Origin: Vibrio sp. 99-8-1
GTDB taxonomy: Bacteria > Pseudomonadota > Gammaproteobacteria > Enterobacterales > Vibrionaceae
Direction: 5' to 3'
Assembly: GCF_013114595.1 (NCBI RefSeq)
Contig: NZ_VTXE01000013.1
Span: forward strand, 62,001 to 126,000
Length of the DNA: 64,000 bases
A model generated the notes under the pieces. It did not search any database, was not told the origin of the DNA, and worked only from the letters and a program-made list of their open reading frames with translations. This document shows positions 37,827 to 47,413 of this stretch, piece by piece (position 1 is the stretch's first letter; each line of letters starts with the position of its first letter). The position numbers and the translations under genes are program-made.

Positions 37827-39866
37827 ATGGCAACTGATCCAAGAAAACTTTTGGTAACTTGTGCCCTTCCGTACGCTAACGGCTCCATCCACCTAGGACA
37901 TATGCTTGAGCATATTCAGGCAGATATTTGGGTACGTTATCAGCGACTAAGAGGCAACTCGGTAAACTTCATCTGTGCAGACGATGCTCACGGCACACCA
38001 ATAATGCTAAAAGCACAGCAGATGGGAATAACACCAGAAGAGATGATCGCTGCGGTAAGTGAAGAACACCAAAAGGATTTTGCTGGCTTTGATATTAGCT
38101 TCGATAACTATCACAGCACGCACAGCGACGAGAACCGTGAGCTGGCATCACTTATTTATCTTCGCCTAAAAGAGAACGGCTTTATTACTAGTCGTACTAT
38201 CTCTCAACTGTTTGATCCAGAAAAAGAGATGTTCTTACCGGACCGCTTTGTAAAGGGAACTTGCCCTAAATGTAAGTCTGAAGAACAGTATGGCGATAAC
38301 TGTGACAACTGCGGTGAAACTTATAGCCCAACGGATTTAATCAATCCTAAGTCGGCGGTTTCTGGCGCAACACCAGTAATGAAAGACTCTGAACACTTCT
38401 TCTTTGATCTGCCACAATTTGAAAGCATGCTAAAAGAGTGGACTCGCTCAGGTTCATTGCAGTCGGAAACGGCGAACAAAATGCAAGAGTGGTTCGAATC
38501 AGGATTGCAGCAGTGGGATATTTCTCGCGACGCACCTTATTTTGGATTCGAAATTCCAAGAGAGAAAAATAAGTTTTTCTATGTTTGGTTAGACGCGCCT
38601 ATCGGCTACATGGGTTCTTTTAAAAACCTATGTGACAAACGTAGTGATCTCGATTTTGATGAATACTGGAAAAAAGACAGTGCGACAGAGCTTTACCACT
38701 TTATTGGTAAAGATATCGTTTATTTCCACAGCCTATTCTGGCCTGCCATGTTAGAAGGCGCCGGTTTCCGTAAACCAAACAATGTGTTTGTTCATGGTTA
38801 TGTGACGGTTAATGGCGCAAAAATGTCTAAGTCAAAAGGCACCTTTATCAAGGCTGCGACTTATCTAGAACACCTAGACCCTGAATGTCTGCGTTACTAC
38901 TATGCCGCTAAGCTCAATAGCCGTATCGACGATTTGGATCTAAACCTAGAAGACTTTACTCAACGCGTAAACTCTGACGTGGTTAACAAGATTGTTAACC
39001 TAGCCTCACGTAATGCTGGCTTCATTAGCAAACGCTTTGACGGCAAGTTATCTGCGAATTTCGCTGAACCAGAGCTTTATCAAGAGTTTGTTGCTGCTGC
39101 TGATAATATTGCAGAACTTTTCGAAAGCCGCGAGTTTAGCCGCGCCATTAGAGAGATCACCGCATTAGCGGATAAAGCAAACCAGTATGTCGATGAAAAA
39201 GCACCTTGGATTGTTGCTAAGCAAGAAGGTCAAGATCAACAGCTTCAAGACATCTGCTCTGTGGGAATTAACTTATTCCGCGTATTAATGACTTACCTAA
39301 AACCAGTAATGCCAGAGCTTGCTAGCCGTACAGAAGCTTTCCTAAATCAAGAGCTGACTTGGCATGCTATCGCAGAGCCATTAACCGATCATGAAATTAC
39401 TAAGTTTAAGGCTTTGTTTAATCGCATCGATCCGAAGAAAGTGGAAGCCATGGTTGAAGCATCAAAAGAAGATGCAGCAGCGGAGAAAGCGGCTGTTGAA
39501 AAAGCGGCTGAAACAGAACTTAGTAAAGATCCTATTGCCGATGAAATTGAGTTTGATGATTTTGCAAAAGTAGATTTACGCATTGCTAAAATTGTCTCTT
39601 GTGAAGAAGTGCCAAAAGCCAACAAGTTATTAAAACTTCAGCTGGATATTGGCGGTGAAACTCGTCAAGTATTTGCTGGTATCAAATCTGCCTATAAAGC
39701 TGAAGAGCTAGTTGGAAAACACACTGTCATGGTGGCAAACCTGAAAGCACGCAAGATGAAGTTTGGCATGTCTGAAGGTATGGTTTTAGCCGCTGGTCCT
39801 GGAGGTGAAGAGCTGTGGATTTTAGAACCTCATGAAGGGGCTAAGCCAGGAATGCGTGTAATGTAA
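37827..39866 (+). CDS. metG: Methionyl-tRNA synthetase
   Basis: Charges tRNA-Met. The 679-residue class I synthetase has the HIGH-like HLGHM at about 22-26, a zinc-binding [17 protein letters not shown] knuckle, the KMSKS loop [10 protein letters not shown] at about 331, and a C-terminal EMAP-II-like tRNA-binding domain (about 575-679, with [20 protein letters not shown]) that dimerises the enzyme. Length equals the E. coli enzyme. Ala/Glu/Lys-rich linker near 545-565. Confidence 0.97.
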   Translation: MATDPRKLLVTCALPYANGSIHLGHMLEHIQADIWVRYQRLRGNSVNFICADDAHGTPIMLKAQQMGITPEEMIAAVSEEHQKDFAGFDISFDNYHSTHSDENRELASLIYLRLKENGFITSRTISQLFDPEKEMFLPDRFVKGTCPKCKSEEQYGDNCDNCGETYSPTDLINPKSAVSGATPVMKDSEHFFFDLPQFESMLKEWTRSGSLQSETANKMQEWFESGLQQWDISRDAPYFGFEIPREKNKFFYVWLDAPIGYMGSFKNLCDKRSDLDFDEYWKKDSATELYHFIGKDIVYFHSLFWPAMLEGAGFRKPNNVFVHGYVTVNGAKMSKSKGTFIKAATYLEHLDPECLRYYYAAKLNSRIDDLDLNLEDFTQRVNSDVVNKIVNLASRNAGFISKRFDGKLSANFAEPELYQEFVAAADNIAELFESREFSRAIREITALADKANQYVDEKAPWIVAKQEGQDQQLQDICSVGINLFRVLMTYLKPVMPELASRTEAFLNQELTWHAIAEPLTDHEITKFKALFNRIDPKKVEAMVEASKEDAAAEKAAVEKAAETELSKDPIADEIEFDDFAKVDLRIAKIVSCEEVPKANKLLKLQLDIGGETRQVFAGIKSAYKAEELVGKHTVMVANLKARKMKFGMSEGMVLAAGPGGEELWILEPHEGAKPGMRVM

Positions 39867-39885
39867 TCCTATTACTCTGCGATTT

Positions 39886-39916
39886 AAACCACTTACATCT
39901 GTAGGTGGTTTTATTT
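39886..39916 (+). terminator. Terminator after metG
   Basis: AAACCACTTACA pairs with TGTAGGTGGTTT (one G-T pair) and is followed by TATTTTG, 20 bases after the metG stop. Confidence 0.75.
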
Positions 39917-39974
39917 TGCAGTCGCTCTTTATTAATACTAAGAGTCTTAATTAATACTGAGAGCCCAAAAGCAG

Positions 39975-40009
39975 AAAGCCCGCATACCATAAGGTTGCGG
40001 GCTTTTTTA
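39975..40009. terminator. Terminator between metG and fadR
   Basis: AAAGCCCGCA / TGCGGGCTTT with a following TTTT on the plus strand and a short T-rich run on the minus strand. It can end fadR on the minus strand and back up metG. Confidence 0.8.
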
Positions 40010-40033
40010 TTCGCTACAGAAAATCAATCAATA

Positions 40034-40873
40034 TTAATGATCATCTTCTGTAAAGTCGGTCGGTAACGAAAGTTTCATTTCGTTCCAAATCTGTCCACTC
40101 GCTAGACCGTAGCTTCTGATCACCAATGGCAATTTATCTCGATCGCCGTTTTGACACACTTCTAGCAGCTCACTGTAAAAAGAGAGAGCCAGAGAGCGTG
40201 ATTCAGGATTGGAGAAATAGAAATTTCCAACACGGTCATACAGTTTTTTCAATCCATTAAATATCAAACCATAAATCTGGTTACCGGAATGGAATGCCAA
40301 TCTCTGGAACAGCATGTAATCATAAAAGTTAAACGTCTTAGCGATTAGCATCGATTGACGTTTTTTCTCATCTTTCTCGCCATCGTCTTTTATCATTTGA
40401 GAAATCTTCTCACCATAAGGTGACGTCGCGATAAAAGAATCCCAAGACTCTGCTGCCAACAAACTTTCACACGACTCGATAACACTCTGAATAGTGCGCT
40501 CAGATGTCTCTTTATTGGCTTTAAATGCGTAGCGCATAAAAATTGGACTAATGTTAGAACGTGCCGCAAGTAAATCTTCAACAATGCCAGTGGCATTATC
40601 TGCATCCAAGGTCATCAATGTATCTAAAATATGCAGACCAGAGGTCTCCATAAACTGATTCACTTTGGTTGGTTTGCCATGTTGAATTGTCAACCAGCCA
40701 TCTCTTGCTAATCTTTGAAGGACTTCACGCAGCGTAGTACGTGTTACTCCGATAAGTTCTGACAGCTCACGCTCTGCTGGTAAAATGGAACCGGGTGCAA
40801 AGCGACCATTCCAGATACTTTCAATAATGTATTTTTCTGCAAATCCTGCTGGACTTTTTGCCTTAATGACCAT
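40034..40873 (-). CDS. fadR: Fatty acid metabolism regulator FadR
   Basis: GntR-family regulator that represses beta-oxidation genes and activates unsaturated fatty-acid synthesis, released from DNA by long-chain acyl-CoA. The winged helix is at the N-terminus ([25 protein letters not shown]), followed by the helical acyl-CoA domain. The length of 279 rather than 239 residues comes from an insertion in the middle (about 138-177, around [19 protein letters not shown]), the known Vibrio form that creates a second ligand site. Divergent from nhaB. Confidence 0.96.
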   Translation of the reverse strand: MVIKAKSPAGFAEKYIIESIWNGRFAPGSILPAERELSELIGVTRTTLREVLQRLARDGWLTIQHGKPTKVNQFMETSGLHILDTLMTLDADNATGIVEDLLAARSNISPIFMRYAFKANKETSERTIQSVIESCESLLAAESWDSFIATSPYGEKISQMIKDDGEKDEKKRQSMLIAKTFNFYDYMLFQRLAFHSGNQIYGLIFNGLKKLYDRVGNFYFSNPESRSLALSFYSELLEVCQNGDRDKLPLVIRSYGLASGQIWNEMKLSLPTDFTEDDH

Positions 40874-40931
40874 GTATTAATTTATCCGAATCGTTTTTTT
40901 AAGGTCGAATGACTCATCATACCACTAGTTA

Positions 40932-41100
40932 TATACTCAAGTAACCTCAAGATGCTTGTTCTGCGAGAATTTATTGACTTCTAATCAAGGCACTGATTTG
41001 AAGCCATAGTTATTCTACGGTAAGAATCCGTAACACATAAAATGAGCTGCGCAACACATCTCGTCTTGGTAATAAAATCAGTAATCAAATTTTTATCTAA
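40932..41100. repeat. Divergent copy (left half) of the TATACTCAAGTGACCTCA repeat
   Basis: TATACTCAAGTAACCTCAAG, then ATGCTTGTTCTGCGAGAA and TTTATTG, match the left half of the intact element; similarity then fades. A CATAGTTATTCTA stretch downstream also occurs in the 270-bp element at 25803-26072. The right terminal repeat is not found. It lies between fadR and nhaB; the right boundary is approximate. Confidence 0.6.
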
Positions 41101-41322
41101 ATATATTAATTCAGTCACATTTTGAAACATCTTCAGCCTCGCTATTTCGCTATTATGCAACCAAGCAGCATCAATGTAACCAACTGATTTTATTGCAACT
41201 ATTATCGAAATCTAACATCTCGGTGTGTGAGCTAACATAACCTTAAGAAATTTGTAAGAATTCGTAACCTTCCATGCTATGCTATGCGCGTTTTGTTTGT
41301 AGTATTAGGAAAATTTTACGTC

Positions 41323-41454
41323 TTTAAGAATTTAAATGAGTCAAATTCTTAAAAATGGAAGAGCCTAATCGGATAGTAATAAACAAGACATGGAGTGTTT
41401 GCCTATCTCGATAGTACTAGTTATAAATACCGCTTTTAAAGCTTCATTTATAAC
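41323..41454 (+). promoter_or_regulatory. Structured leader of nhaB
   Basis: Two perfect hairpins lie in the long gap before nhaB: TTTAAGAATTT / AAATTCTTAAA (41323-41353, 9-base loop) and GTTATAAAT / ATTTATAAC (41420-41454). Neither has a T run, so they are not simple terminators. Their position 100-220 bases before the ATG suggests a long 5' leader, possibly regulated. The function is inference only. Confidence 0.4.
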
Positions 41455-41546
41455 CGCAAAGATGTTGTCCATAATGGATTGGTTTAAATAATAACAACTA
41501 AACGCAAGCATACTTTACGTAAATTTTAAATATTAAGAGTATTACC

Positions 41547-43136
41547 ATGCCGATTTCACTCGGAAACGCTTTTATCAAGAACTTTCTTGGTAAAGCACCT
41601 GACTGGTACAAACTTACCATTGTCGCTTTCCTAGCTATTAACCCAATTGTTTTCTTTTTATTTGACCCATTTTTTGCCGGTTGGTTGTTGGTGGTTGAAT
41701 TTATCTTCACTCTCGCTATGGCCCTAAAATGCTACCCTCTTCAACCGGGTGGTTTGCTAGCGATTCAAGCCGTTGCCATGGGGATGACCTCTCCTGCGCA
41801 AGTGATGCATGAAATTGAAGGTAACTTAGAAGTATTATTACTACTGATCTTTATGGTCGCTGGTATCTACTTTATGAAACAGCTATTGCTGTTTATCTTT
41901 ACCAAGATATTGCTGGGCATTCGTTCAAAAGCGCTGCTTTCTGCGGCTTTCTGTTTTACCGCTGCCTTTCTTTCTGCGTTTTTAGATGCATTAACCGTAA
42001 TTGCCGTTGTTATAAGTGTCGCGGTTGGTTTTTACTCTATTTACCACAAAGTGGTTTCTGGTAAAGGTTCAAGCTCGTCTCATGACCATACGACTGACGA
42101 ACACCTCTCTGAACTGACGCGTGATGACTTAGATAACTACCGTGCATTCTTGCGTTCTCTATTAATGCACGCAGGGGTAGGTACAGCACTCGGTGGTGTA
42201 ACTACTATGGTTGGAGAGCCACAAAACTTAATCATTGCGGATCAAGCGGGTTGGTTATTTGGTGAGTTTATTATTCGCATGTTGCCAGTGACGCTACCGG
42301 TATTTATCTGCGGCATGATCACGTGTGTATTGGTTGAGAAATTTAAAGTCTTTGGCTACGGCAAAGAGCTACCAGAGCATGTACGTAATATTCTCAATGA
42401 CTACGATACGGCAGAAAAGAAAAAACGCACCAAACAAGATGTTGCCAAATTATATGTTCAAGGCGCTATCGCTATCTGGTTAATCGTTGGCTTAGCACTG
42501 CACCTTGCAGCGGTTGGCTTGATTGGTCTGTCTGTCATTATCTTAGCAACGGCATTCACTGGGGTGATCGAAGAGCACTCCCTTGGTAAAGCATTTGAAG
42601 AGGCACTGCCCTTCACCGCACTACTGGCGGTGTTCTTTGCTATCGTTGCGGTAATCATAGACCAGCACCTATTCGCACCAATTATTAACGCCGTGCTAGA
42701 GATGGAAGGTGATGCTCAGTTAAGCATGTTCTATCTCGCCAATGGTGTTCTTTCTATGGTTTCAGATAACGTGTTTGTTGGTACTGTATACATTAATGAA
42801 GTGAAAACAGCATTGATTGAAGGACGCATCACCAGAGATCAGTTCGATCTATTGGCTGTCGCCATCAACACAGGTACAAACTTACCTTCTGTTGCGACAC
42901 CGAATGGACAAGCTGCATTCCTATTCTTGCTGACTTCAGCCTTAGCTCCACTGGTACGTTTATCTTATGGCACCATGGTTTATATGGCACTGCCTTATAC
43001 CATTGTGTTGGCGGTTGTGGGTCTATTTGGCATTGCCTACTTACTCGACCCTATGACAGCATGGATGTACGACATGGGTTGGATAACGCACCATATCGCG
43101 ACAGCGGCGGATGCGGTAAGTTCATCTGCACATTAA
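41547..43136 (+). CDS. nhaB: Na+/H+ antiporter NhaB
   Basis: Inner-membrane sodium/proton antiporter of 529 residues with many hydrophobic segments. It starts [21 protein letters not shown], a highly conserved NhaB beginning, and contains [22 protein letters not shown] and [15 protein letters not shown]. It expels Na+ and helps pH and salt homeostasis. It is divergent from fadR and followed by dsbB, the same order as in other vibrios and E. coli (fadR-nhaB-dsbB). Confidence 0.96.
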   Translation: MPISLGNAFIKNFLGKAPDWYKLTIVAFLAINPIVFFLFDPFFAGWLLVVEFIFTLAMALKCYPLQPGGLLAIQAVAMGMTSPAQVMHEIEGNLEVLLLLIFMVAGIYFMKQLLLFIFTKILLGIRSKALLSAAFCFTAAFLSAFLDALTVIAVVISVAVGFYSIYHKVVSGKGSSSSHDHTTDEHLSELTRDDLDNYRAFLRSLLMHAGVGTALGGVTTMVGEPQNLIIADQAGWLFGEFIIRMLPVTLPVFICGMITCVLVEKFKVFGYGKELPEHVRNILNDYDTAEKKKRTKQDVAKLYVQGAIAIWLIVGLALHLAAVGLIGLSVIILATAFTGVIEEHSLGKAFEEALPFTALLAVFFAIVAVIIDQHLFAPIINAVLEMEGDAQLSMFYLANGVLSMVSDNVFVGTVYINEVKTALIEGRITRDQFDLLAVAINTGTNLPSVATPNGQAAFLFLLTSALAPLVRLSYGTMVYMALPYTIVLAVVGLFGIAYLLDPMTAWMYDMGWITHHIATAADAVSSSAH

Positions 43137-43170
43137 TGGTTGCACTAATACATTGAACTAATTAATAATT

Positions 43171-43198
43171 AAAAGCTCTGAATTATCAGAGCTTTTTT
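43171..43198 (+). terminator. Terminator after nhaB
   Basis: AAAGCTCTGA / TCAGAGCTTT with an ATTA loop and six T residues, 34 bases after the nhaB stop; dsbB starts 17 bases later and so is probably transcribed by partial read-through or from its own start. Confidence 0.85.
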
Positions 43199-43214
43199 AT
43201 TTAGGACGGAAATT

Positions 43215-43736
43215 GTGAATTTTTTACACCCTGTTAAGTTGTTCTCCAAATCGCGACTCTCTTGGTTTCTACTTTTTCTTTTTAGCTTTTTCTTCTTATT
43301 GTGTGCGCTCTATTTTCAGCACGGCATGAACCTTGAGCCTTGCGTAATGTGTATATACGAACGCGTGGCCATGATCGCCATTGGCTTTGCTGCTCTGCTG
43401 GGTATGATTAAACCAAACAACACCTTTTTCCGCTGGGGAGGGTTAATTGCATGGGGCGCTTCCGCATATAAAGGCCTAACATTAGCAATGGAACATGTGG
43501 GCTACCAAACGAATATCTTTGCCACTTGTGAACCGTTACGATTTCCAGAATGGGCGCCGCTAAATAAGTGGGTTCCTTGGTACTTTGAAGCACCGGGAAA
43601 TTGCAGCGAAATTGTCTGGCAGTTTGTTACGCTCTCAATGCCACAATGGTTGGTGATTATCTTTGCTGGAAACTTGATTGCCCTAGCGATAGTGGTTATT
43701 GCACAGTTTACAAAAAGCCGTCGCCTATTCAGTTAA
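43215..43736 (+). CDS. dsbB: Disulfide bond formation protein DsbB
   Basis: Quinone-linked inner-membrane oxidase that reoxidises periplasmic DsbA. The 173-residue protein has four membrane segments, the first redox pair C43-V-M-C46 in LEPCVMCIYERVAM, and a second cysteine pair in the next periplasmic loop (ATCEPLRF and APGNCSEI). The GTG/ATG choice is simple: ATG at 43215. It lies just after the nhaB terminator. Confidence 0.95.
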   Translation: MNFLHPVKLFSKSRLSWFLLFLFSFFFLLCALYFQHGMNLEPCVMCIYERVAMIAIGFAALLGMIKPNNTFFRWGGLIAWGASAYKGLTLAMEHVGYQTNIFATCEPLRFPEWAPLNKWVPWYFEAPGNCSEIVWQFVTLSMPQWLVIIFAGNLIALAIVVIAQFTKSRRLFS

Positions 43737-43782
43737 GCAATTGCCGGTAACGCGGCTTGATATCTCTATAGCAATAAACAGA

Positions 43783-43821
43783 AAAAGACGTAAATGGGAT
43801 TATCCATTTACGTCTTTTTTA
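43783..43821. terminator. Terminator between dsbB and the YecA-like gene
   Basis: A very strong 15-bp stem, AAAGACGTAAATGG / CCATTTACGTCTTT, with T or A runs on both sides, serving both convergent genes. Confidence 0.92.
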
Positions 43822-43833
43822 TAGGCCATTTAG

Positions 43834-44424
43834 CTACTTAGCACAACACTGTTTAAACTTTTTGCCACTACCGCAAGGGCAACTGTCGTTACGACCAACA
43901 TCTTTATATGGATTAACACTTTGCACCTTGCCCCCCACCATTAACTCGTCTGCCGCTAACGCCACTTCCATGATCATGCTATCCAGTTGTGGAACCATAT
44001 CACCCAGTGAAGGTGGTTGTTCAATGCCTGCTGACTTCATCTCAGATTGTGTCTGTTGTTCATCGATAACAAGCATAAAAGTCGTAAGCAAGGCTTGCAG
44101 CATCCGCAACGCCCCGTCATTTAAATTCACATCATGGTATTGAGGCTCAATACTAGGCCATACTGTCAGAAAGCCTTGCGAAAATGCCAACAAAGCTTCT
44201 TCGTCTAAATCCCCAATGCAATACTCACTACGCTGTAACAGATTGTGTTGCTGGTTTATATGAGGTACCAGCAGAGCGGTAACTTCAGCACTTTCAACAC
44301 CAACATCCAAACACCATGATTCTGGCGATAATGGTTTTACTGCTAAATTGGACGCCAATACTGCCCCTTCAAGAAAAACCGCAGACTCTCCCTGCCAATC
44401 TTGAGGTAAGGTTAATAACTTCAT
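43834..44424 (-). CDS. YecA-family protein with C-terminal SEC-C motif
   Basis: A 196-residue UPF0149/YecA-type protein of unknown function. The C-terminus GRNDSCPCGSGKKFKQCC is the zinc-binding SEC-C motif shared with SecA and is thought to bind zinc and ribosomal or protein partners. The N-terminal part is helical and acidic. It is divergent from dusC. I assign the family but not a specific role. Confidence 0.8.
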   Translation of the reverse strand: MKLLTLPQDWQGESAVFLEGAVLASNLAVKPLSPESWCLDVGVESAEVTALLVPHINQQHNLLQRSEYCIGDLDEEALLAFSQGFLTVWPSIEPQYHDVNLNDGALRMLQALLTTFMLVIDEQQTQSEMKSAGIEQPPSLGDMVPQLDSMIMEVALAADELMVGGKVQSVNPYKDVGRNDSCPCGSGKKFKQCCAK

Positions 44425-44525
44425 ACTAGATTACTTAATAATGTTTAATGTGCAGAGTATATCAGACTTGGGTTTAATAACATTCCTAGGTACAATGCCC
44501 GCCCACATTTAAGCGAGTTATAAAC

Positions 44526-45470
44526 ATGCGAGTCATACTTGGCCCTATGCAGGGCGTACTTGATCACTTAATGCGCGAGATTCTTACCGAGATCAATGAC
44601 TATGATCTCTGCGTGACTGAATTTGTGCGAGTTATCGATCAAAAATTACCTGAGCATGTGTTTACCCGCTTATGCCCTGAGTTAAGCACTGGAGCAAAAA
44701 CGGCTTCCGGCACTCCGGTTCATGTTCAATTGCTTGGTCAAGAGCCAAACTGGATGGCAGAAAATGCCATTCAAGCTCAAAACCTAGGGGCTAAAGGCAT
44801 TGACCTCAACTTTGGTTGCCCGGCAAAAATGGTGAATAAAAGTCGTGGCGGCGCTGCGCTTCTGAAAGACCCTCAACAAATCTACAAGATAGTAAAAGCT
44901 TGCCGAGATGCTGTTGATGAGCAAATTCCTGTCAGTGCAAAAATTCGCCTTGGATGGGATAACCCGAACGACTGCTTTGAGATTGTTGATGCGATAGAGC
45001 AAGCAGGCGCAGATGAAATAACCATCCACGCGAGAACCAAAGCTGGAGGTTACAAAGCCGACCAAATAAAATGGAGTTACATAAAAGAGATCAAACAACG
45101 CACATCCGTACCACTTATTGCGAATGGTGAAATTTGGAATTACCAAGATGGTCAAGCGTGTATTAACACAACGGGGGTTGATTCTCTGATGGTCTGCCGC
45201 GGTGCATTCAATGTTCCTAACTTAGGCAACGTCGTTAAACACAATCATCAAGCGATGAAATGGCAACAAGTCGTGGCGCTGTTATTACGTTACTCTCAAT
45301 ACGAAATTAAGGGTGATAAAGGCTTATATTATCCAAATAGAGTAAAACAGTGGTTAGCTTACCTGCGTAATGAATACCAACAAGCCGATGATCTTTTTCG
45401 AGATATTAGGAAGTTTAACAAGGCCGCCCCTATCGTGGCACATATTGAGCAGTATCAAGCTCAAATATAG
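44526..45470 (+). CDS. dusC: tRNA-dihydrouridine(16) synthase DusC
   Basis: FMN-dependent reduction of U16 in tRNA. The 314-residue protein starts RVILGPMQGVLDHLMREIL, has the catalytic Cys in NFGCPAKMVNKSRGGAALL, and HARTKAGGYKAD. GLYYPNRVKQWLAYL in the C-terminal RNA-binding domain is typical of DusC rather than DusA or DusB. Confidence 0.94.
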   Translation: MRVILGPMQGVLDHLMREILTEINDYDLCVTEFVRVIDQKLPEHVFTRLCPELSTGAKTASGTPVHVQLLGQEPNWMAENAIQAQNLGAKGIDLNFGCPAKMVNKSRGGAALLKDPQQIYKIVKACRDAVDEQIPVSAKIRLGWDNPNDCFEIVDAIEQAGADEITIHARTKAGGYKADQIKWSYIKEIKQRTSVPLIANGEIWNYQDGQACINTTGVDSLMVCRGAFNVPNLGNVVKHNHQAMKWQQVVALLLRYSQYEIKGDKGLYYPNRVKQWLAYLRNEYQQADDLFRDIRKFNKAAPIVAHIEQYQAQI

Positions 45471-45520
45471 TATTTAACCGCCTTGTTGATAACGCCACCC
45501 CGCCATTAAATTGGCGAGGT

Positions 45521-45548
45521 AAACATGGGCACTAACGCCCATGTTTAA
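45521..45548. terminator. Hairpin between dusC and the ABC ATPase gene
   Basis: AAACATGGGC / GCCCATGTTT with a 6-base loop, followed by AAAGTTTT on the plus strand. It could end dusC and the convergent ABC operon; the T run is imperfect. Confidence 0.55.
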
Positions 45549-45552
45549 AGTT

Positions 45553-46347
45553 TTAATTAAGTAGCAGGCTATCGTCTGCCAACTCTTCGCCTCTTACTTT
45601 CGAGAACATCTCTAATAAGTCAGGCACACGCATATTGGCGCGTTGATCCCCTGCCACATCCAGTACAATTTCTCCCTGATGAAGCATAACGGTTCTGTCC
45701 CCACACGCGAGTGCATCTTTCATTGAGTGAGTAACCATCATTACCGTCAAGTTAAACTCTTTAACGATCTTATTGGTTAAATCAATGATAAACGCGGCCA
45801 TGCGCGGATCCAGAGCGGCGGTATGTTCATCCAAAAGAAGTAACTTACTTTCGGAAAGCGTGGCCATCACTAAGCTGACCGCTTGACGTTGTCCGCCAGA
45901 CAGCAAACCAATGTTGTCCCCGAGCCTATCTTCTAATCCTAGGCCTAATATACTGATTCTTTCCTGAAAGAGTTTACGTCTTTTACTGGATAAACTGTGA
46001 TGCCAACTGCGACGTTTCCCTCGCATATAAGCGAGAGCCATATTCTCTTCTATGGTTAAGTCTGCACAGGTACCCGCTAAGGGGTCTTGGAATACTCTGG
46101 CGCATTGACTCGCACGTTGATCCACCGTTTTACGTGTCACGTCTAGATCATCAATACGTACCTTTCCGCCTACCATAGGCGTTTCACCCGTTACAGCCCC
46201 AAGCAAGGTTGATTTTCCGGCCCCATTAGAACCAATCACCGTTAAAAACTGGTGTTCTGGAACTTCAATAGAGACGCCTCTTAATGCTCGGTTTTCTAAA
46301 ATGGTACCAGGATTAAACGTAACCTGAATATCGTCTAAATGGATCAT
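45553..46347 (-). CDS. ABC importer ATP-binding protein
   Basis: A 264-residue ABC ATPase with Walker A IGSNGAGKST, signature LLSGGQRQAVSLVMATL, Walker B LLLLDEHTAALDP and the His switch MVTHSMKDAL. Asp to His within the Walker B neighbourhood (DEHTAALD) is usual for this branch. It overlaps the permease gene by four bases. It forms the third gene of a binding protein-permease-ATPase operon. Confidence 0.9.
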   Translation of the reverse strand: MIHLDDIQVTFNPGTILENRALRGVSIEVPEHQFLTVIGSNGAGKSTLLGAVTGETPMVGGKVRIDDLDVTRKTVDQRASQCARVFQDPLAGTCADLTIEENMALAYMRGKRRSWHHSLSSKRRKLFQERISILGLGLEDRLGDNIGLLSGGQRQAVSLVMATLSESKLLLLDEHTAALDPRMAAFIIDLTNKIVKEFNLTVMMVTHSMKDALACGDRTVMLHQGEIVLDVAGDQRANMRVPDLLEMFSKVRGEELADDSLLLN

Positions 46348-47288
46348 GCTACTTCTCCTGATTGTTTAGCCTGCTTAGATACAGCATCACTCTTTGCCGG
46401 CTTTGCCACCTTTTTTGCTTTGAGGTTTCCTTTTACTTTTGGCGCGATCAATGCCACCGCCACCAACACCGCAGTGACTAAATTTAAATCTGATGCTTGC
46501 AGACCAAACATGCCAGAGCTCAATGCAAAGGCTACCGCTAGACGGTAAAGCACCGAACCAACAATAACTGCCACTACCGCAATCCAAATCTTGCGGCCGG
46601 GAATAATAGTCTGACCTAAAATAACAGCGGCGAGTCCAACCACGATGGTTCCCACCCCAGAGGTAACATCAGCAAAACTATTGGTTTGAGCAAATAACGC
46701 CCCCGCGAAACCAACAAATGCATTGGATAACGCCAAACAGAAATAGGTATAAAAAGAGGTACTTGCACCTTGAGAACGCACCATTCGTGCATTAACACCA
46801 GTGGCCCGCAGCCCTAGACCAAAGTCACTATTAAGCAGTCGAACTATAAATATCGCGGAAAGTAATACCAAGATACCCACCACCAACGGGCGAATATAGA
46901 CCGTATCACCGAGAGATTCGAATGGTGTAAGAATGGTATCGGAACCCAGTAGAGCAATATTTGGACGCCCCATGATACGGATATTAATAGAGAACGCCGC
47001 AATCATAGTGAGTATCGATGCCAGTAGATGCAGGATGCCACACTTAACAGCTAAAAATGCCGTGACTAATCCAGTCATTGCGCTTGCGAGGATTGCTAAC
47101 AATGTAGCGATCCAAGGGTCAATACCGGCAACAATAGCAGTGGCGGCTACCGCGGCTCCCATTGGAAAACTACCATCCACCGTAAGGTCAGGAAAGTCCA
47201 ACACCCTAAATGTTAAATATACACCGAGGGCAACTAATCCGTAAATCAGTCCAATTTCCAGTGCGCCAAAAAATGCAAAAGCAGACAT
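46344..47288 (-). CDS. ABC importer permease, branched-chain/TrpY type
   Basis: A 314-residue permease of the LivH-like class with about eight hydrophobic segments; motifs VDGSFPMGAAVAA, GILHLLASILTMIAAFSINIRIMG and GQTIIPGRKIW. It ends in a Lys/Ala-rich cytoplasmic tail. The three-gene set resembles the DUF534-type ABC_sub_bind importers, some of which take up tryptophan or tyrosine (TrpXYZ). The substrate is not proved here. Confidence 0.88.
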   Translation of the reverse strand: MSAFAFFGALEIGLIYGLVALGVYLTFRVLDFPDLTVDGSFPMGAAVAATAIVAGIDPWIATLLAILASAMTGLVTAFLAVKCGILHLLASILTMIAAFSINIRIMGRPNIALLGSDTILTPFESLGDTVYIRPLVVGILVLLSAIFIVRLLNSDFGLGLRATGVNARMVRSQGASTSFYTYFCLALSNAFVGFAGALFAQTNSFADVTSGVGTIVVGLAAVILGQTIIPGRKIWIAVVAVIVGSVLYRLAVAFALSSGMFGLQASDLNLVTAVLVAVALIAPKVKGNLKAKKVAKPAKSDAVSKQAKQSGEVA

Positions 47289-47355
47289 ACCTACTCCTTC
47301 TCTGCTTACTTCAAATCACTCGAACAACATAAATATCGAGTTATTTATTTAACTT

Positions 47356-47382
47356 AACCGCCCCAAATTAGGGGCGGTTAAG
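47356..47382 (-). terminator. GC-rich hairpin between binding-protein and permease genes
   Basis: AACCGCCCC / GGGGCGGTT with an AAATTA loop and no T run. It sits in the 125-base gap between the first and second gene of the operon. Such intercistronic hairpins often stabilise the upstream message, giving more binding protein than membrane components. Confidence 0.6.
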
Positions 47383-47413
47383 GTTGTAGCTTGTCGCCAT
47401 AAAAAAATGACGT

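Noticed and set aside
44784..45155. A 123-codon frame opposite dusC
   Set aside because: Antisense to a clear dihydrouridine synthase, no independent support.
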